A stretch of DNA of 8,679 bases, from contig DGDL01000067.1 in assembly GCA_002385415.1 (NCBI GenBank), positions 1-8,679 of the forward strand. The letters run 5' to 3'. Below are positions 5,995 through 8,679 of the stretch, piece by piece. The notes below the pieces were generated by a model. The model saw nothing but the letters and a program-made list of their open reading frames with translations, was not told the DNA's origin and searched no databases. The stretch is from Clostridiales bacterium UBA3953 (lineage in GTDB: Bacteria; Bacillota; Clostridia; Oscillospirales; CAG-272). Position 1 is the stretch's first letter. Each line of letters opens with the position of its first letter. The position numbers and the translations under genes are program-made.

Positions 5995-6815
5995 ACAAGC
6001 GGTCACTCGGAGCGCGCTTGGCCGCGGCTCCATATATGGTTTGGTCTGTGCTGTTTGTTGTCGCACCCCTGATAATGGTCGGATACTATGCGATAACCGA
6101 CAGCACCGGAGCGTTTACTGTGGCCAATTTTGCACAGCTTGGCACCTATTCCGATATTTTTATACGCTCGATTTGGTTTTCGCTGATAGCGACGCTTATT
6201 TGCCTTGTGATTGCATATCCCATTGCCTATACAATCGCGATGCGCCGCGAGCGCAGTCAGCGAGTGCTTGTGATGCTTGTCATGCTTCCCATGTGGATGA
6301 ACTTCCTTTTGCGAACCTATTCGTGGATGGCAATCCTCGAGGATACGGGAGTTATTAACACCCTGATCGGCTACTTTGGTATAAAGCCATTTCACATGAT
6401 AAACACGCCGGGCGCCGTTATATTGGGTATGGTATATAATTTTTTGCCCTATATGATTTTGCCCATATATTCGGTGCTCGCAAAACTTGAGCGCAGCATG
6501 ATCGAAGCCGCACAGGATTTGGGCGCGGGCCGCTTTCAGGTGCTGACCAAAATAATCCTTCCTCACAGCATGCCGGGTATAGCGTCGGGTCTGACAATGG
6601 TGTTTGTTCCCTCGGTGTCGACTTTCTATATCAGCCAAAAGCTCGGCGGCGGAAAGTTTGACCTTATCGGCGATACCATCGAGCGCCAGTTCCAGACATC
6701 TTACAATTACCATCTCGGCGCCGCAATATCGTTTGTTCTTATGATATTGATTCTTGTCTGCATTTCCGTCTTAAATAAATTTACCGTCGACGACGAAGGA
6801 GGCCTGCTGATATGA
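5991..6815 (+). CDS. potB: Spermidine/putrescine ABC importer, permease PotB
   Basis: The 274-residue inner-membrane permease has about six membrane segments (roughly 14-35, 59-84, 92-113, 141-163, 194-216, 240-262). The E-A-A-x-x-L-G loop at 172-178 docks on PotA. The start is TTG at 5991, inside the sequence TTGA shared with the potA stop. GGAGGAGG ends 10 bases before it, and the product then begins M-N-K-R followed by the A-P-Y-x-x-W-x-x-L-F entry typical of PotB. An upstream ATG at 5814 in the same frame would add 59 Arg-rich residues that only shadow the potA coding region. The gene overlaps potC by four bases (ATGA), so translation is likely coupled along the operon. Confidence 0.94.
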   Translation: MNKRSLGARLAAAPYMVWSVLFVVAPLIMVGYYAITDSTGAFTVANFAQLGTYSDIFIRSIWFSLIATLICLVIAYPIAYTIAMRRERSQRVLVMLVMLPMWMNFLLRTYSWMAILEDTGVINTLIGYFGIKPFHMINTPGAVILGMVYNFLPYMILPIYSVLAKLERSMIEAAQDLGAGRFQVLTKIILPHSMPGIASGLTMVFVPSVSTFYISQKLGGGKFDLIGDTIERQFQTSYNYHLGAAISFVLMILILVCISVLNKFTVDDEGGLLI

Positions 6816-7621
6816 AAACCACAATACGCATTTACACCGCGCTGGTTTTTATATTCCTCTACCTTCCTATCGCCGTCATGGTGCTCTACTCGTTTAACAG
6901 CATAAACAGCACCGGGGTGTTCGGCGGGTTTTCACTGCGCTGGTACAGGGAGCTTTTCCGCGACACCGAAACGCTCACCGCATTAAGAAACACGCTTATA
7001 CTTGCCGTTATATCGTCACTTGTCGCAACTGTGATAGGTACGGCGGCGGCGGTCGGCATCGACAAAATGCGAAAGCGCTGGGTAAAGTCTGTCACGCTTG
7101 CCGTGACGAACATACCAATGGTAAACCCCGAGATTGTAACCGGCGTTTCCATGATGCTGCTGTTCGTATTCGGGGCGAGGCTTGTTAACGCATCGGGCGT
7201 GCTCGGATTTTGGACCATACTTATCGCGCATATCACATTCAACCTTCCGTATGTGATACTCTCCGTTTTGCCGAAATTGCGCCAAATTGACCCGCATTTG
7301 CAGGAGGCTGCTCAGGACCTCGGCTGTCCGCCGCTCAAATCCTTCTTTTTGGCGGTGTTTCCGACCATACTTCCCGGCGTTTTGACCGGAGCGGTAATGG
7401 CGTTTACGCTTTCGCTCGACGACTTTGTCATCAGTTATTTTACAAGCGGTCCCGAGTTTCAAACGCTGCCGATACGCATATTCGCAATGACCAAAAAACG
7501 CGTTACGCCCGATATATATGCGCTGTCCACAATGCTGTTTGCAGCAATACTGATTCTGCTCATAGCAATAAATGTGCTGCAGGCTCGAAGCGAAAAGCAG
7601 CAAAGCAAAAAGAAGTATTGA
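6812..7621 (+). CDS. potC: Spermidine/putrescine ABC importer, permease PotC
   Basis: The 269-residue permease pairs with PotB to form the membrane channel. It shows an N-terminal membrane segment with the Y-L-P-I-A-V-M-V-L-Y-S-F-N entry (16-28) common to PotC, further hydrophobic segments at about 60-80, 95-120, 130-153, 178-200 and 235-258, and the E-A-A-Q-D-L-G loop (165-171) for coupling to the ATPase. L-S-L-D-D-F-V-I-S-Y-F (about 201-211) is a strong PotC mark. AAGGAGG sits 9 bases before ATG, and the start overlaps the potB stop (ATGA). The C-terminus is Lys/Gln/Ser-rich and cytoplasmic. Confidence 0.95.
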   Translation: MKTTIRIYTALVFIFLYLPIAVMVLYSFNSINSTGVFGGFSLRWYRELFRDTETLTALRNTLILAVISSLVATVIGTAAAVGIDKMRKRWVKSVTLAVTNIPMVNPEIVTGVSMMLLFVFGARLVNASGVLGFWTILIAHITFNLPYVILSVLPKLRQIDPHLQEAAQDLGCPPLKSFFLAVFPTILPGVLTGAVMAFTLSLDDFVISYFTSGPEFQTLPIRIFAMTKKRVTPDIYALSTMLFAAILILLIAINVLQARSEKQQSKKKY

Positions 7622-7643
7622 CAGCAGCAAGAAAATGAAATAA

Positions 7644-7685
7644 TATAACAATAATATTATTATATAACCAAAAAACCGGTATAAC
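7644..7685 (+). repeat. AT-rich potC-potD gap with three TATAAC copies and a palindrome
   Basis: The 107-bp gap between potC and potD is strongly AT-rich, unlike the surrounding genes. It holds TATAAC three times (7644-7649, 7663-7668, 7680-7685) and a 12-base palindrome AATAATATTATT (7650-7661). The motif may be a -10-like or protein-binding site giving potD extra transcription, or an RNA element protecting the potD message. No terminator with a GC stem is seen. The repeats are plain in the sequence but could arise by chance in AT-rich DNA. Confidence 0.35.
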
Positions 7686-7728
7686 ATAAACAAAATATAT
7701 AATTACATGTCCCGGAGGTAAAGTTGAA

Positions 7729-8660
7729 TTGAAAAAAACATTTGCCTGCACACTTGTAGTTGCGCTGCTCGCCATAGCTGTCGTTCCTCTTGTCATATAT
7801 GTGGAAGCTCAAAACGAAACGGTGGGCAGCGGATATATCAACGTCTATAATTGGGGCGAATATCTTGCCGACGGTACCGACGGCTCGCTTAACATCAACG
7901 AAGAGTTCACCCGTCGTACCGGTATCAGAGTCAACTACACAAACTATGCCTCGAACGAAGACCTTTACGCCAAACTCAAGGGTGGCGGAGCCGCTTATGA
8001 CGTTATAATACCGTCAGACTACATGATAGCACGCCTTATAGACGAAGGCATGCTCCAAAAGATTGACTTTTCAAAAATCCCCAACTATGCATATATCGCC
8101 GACGAATACAAAAACCTCTATTTTGACCCTAACAATGAATACAGCGTGCCTTATAATGTCGGTATGGTAGGACTTATTTACAATACAAAGATGGTCGAAG
8201 GCACGCCGGACTCTTGGGAGATACTCTGGGACGAGAGATACGCAAACAAAATTTTGATGTTCAACAACCCACGCGACGCATTTGCAATCGCTCAATTCCT
8301 CTTGGGCATGAGCGTCAACACGACCAGTCATGAGGATTGGGACAGAGCCGCCCAAAAGCTTGAGGAACAAAAACCGCTTGTTCAGTCCTATGTTATGGAC
8401 GAAGTTTACAATAAAATGGAAAGTGGCGAGGCTGCGCTCGCGCCTTATTATGCAGGCGACTTTTTGAGCATGTATGAAAACAACCCCGACCTTGCCATTG
8501 TGTTCCCCAAGGAAGGCACAAACATATTTGTAGACTCACTTTGTATCCCTGTCGGCGCGCAGAACAAAGAAGCGGCCGAGATGTATATAAACTTCTTGCT
8601 CGAGCCTGATATTGCACTTGCAAACGCCGAATTTCTCCGCTATGCAACGCCGAACACGAC
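7729..8660 (+). CDS. potD: Spermidine/putrescine-binding protein PotD, C-terminus missing
   Basis: About 310 residues are present; PotD usually has 345-360, so roughly 40 are cut by the adapter. The start is TTG at 7729, with GGAGG (7714-7718) 10 bases upstream, followed by K-K-T and a hydrophobic stretch (about 8-24). There is no lipobox Cys. V-E-A (25-27) could be a signal peptidase I site, or the segment may stay as a membrane anchor. The mature part opens with V-Y-N-W-G-E-Y (39-45), then P-S-D-Y (95-98), S-V-P-Y (139-142) and F-V-D-S-L (267-271), all matching PotD. By my alignment from memory to E. coli PotD, the ligand-contact residues W34, Y37, Y85 and D257 are kept (W42, Y45, Y98, D269), E171 is D183, W229 is Tyr241 and W255 is Phe267. 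The pocket thus keeps its acidic residue but has lighter aromatic stacking. It delivers polyamine to PotB/PotC outside the membrane. Confidence 0.93.
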
Positions 8661-8679
8661 CTGTCTCTTATACACATCT
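8661..8679 (-). other. Tn5/Nextera mosaic-end adapter (artefact)
   Basis: The last 19 bases are the reverse complement of the mosaic end at 1-19 (CTGTCTCTTATACACATCT). The potD frame is cut here by library construction. Any minus-strand reading frame starting in this adapter gives the well-known artefact peptide M-C-I-R-D-R. Confidence 0.97.

Noticed and set aside
8393..8677. Minus-strand reading frame of 94 codons starting M-C-I-R-D-R
   Set aside because: It begins inside the Nextera adapter and lies opposite the well-supported potD coding region.
1..8679. Composite transposon bounded by 19-bp inverted repeats
   Set aside because: The repeats are the engineered Tn5 mosaic end at the exact sequence ends, and there is no transposase gene inside.

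Overview
This is a contig of about 8.6 kb from a bacterium, with roughly even base composition. It is bounded at both ends by the 19-bp Tn5/Nextera mosaic end (1-19 and, inverted, 8661-8679), so the native sequence is 20-8660 and the genes at both edges are cut by the library, not by biology. The likely source is an uncultivated anaerobic member of the Bacillota (Clostridia). Reasons: strong AGGAGG-type ribosome binding sites, TTG and GTG starts, housekeeping promoters close to consensus, a lipoprotein sugar-type binding protein with a calcium-loop motif, a SpoIVFB-like M50 protease, and an anchor-type PotD without a lipobox. No rRNA or tRNA gene is visible, so this placement is an inference.

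Left half, minus strand (read right to left from 3626). A bifunctional APS kinase / PAP phosphatase (CysC-CysQ fusion) is followed by a CysD-type sulfate adenylyltransferase subunit. Together they cover sulfate activation (CysD), PAPS formation (CysC) and removal of the by-product PAP (CysQ). The usual GTPase partner CysN is not here. The CysD carries a Cys-Cys pair and a Cys-x-x-Cys pair at the places where assimilatory APS reductases hold a [4Fe-4S] cluster. Downstream lies an imperfect inverted repeat, one arm of which contains the -35 box of the next gene, a separately promoted solute-binding lipoprotein that runs off the left end.

Middle, plus strand (3685-4636). A 90-residue single-pass membrane protein of unknown function is followed by a compact M50 (site-2 protease / SpoIVFB-like) membrane metalloprotease with all three expected zinc ligands.

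Right half, plus strand (4759-8660). A strong promoter (TTGCAT-17-TATAAT) precedes a polyamine ABC transporter operon, potA-potB-potC-potD. potA/potB and potB/potC overlap by a few bases. potD follows an AT-rich gap of about 107 bp with repeated motifs and is cut near its C-terminus by the contig end. potB and potD both start with TTG.

The most interesting material is the sulfur cluster: a kinase-phosphatase fusion that makes PAPS and destroys PAP in one polypeptide, next to an unusual cysteine-rich CysD without CysN. I found no CRISPR array, insertion sequence, phage gene or RNA gene.
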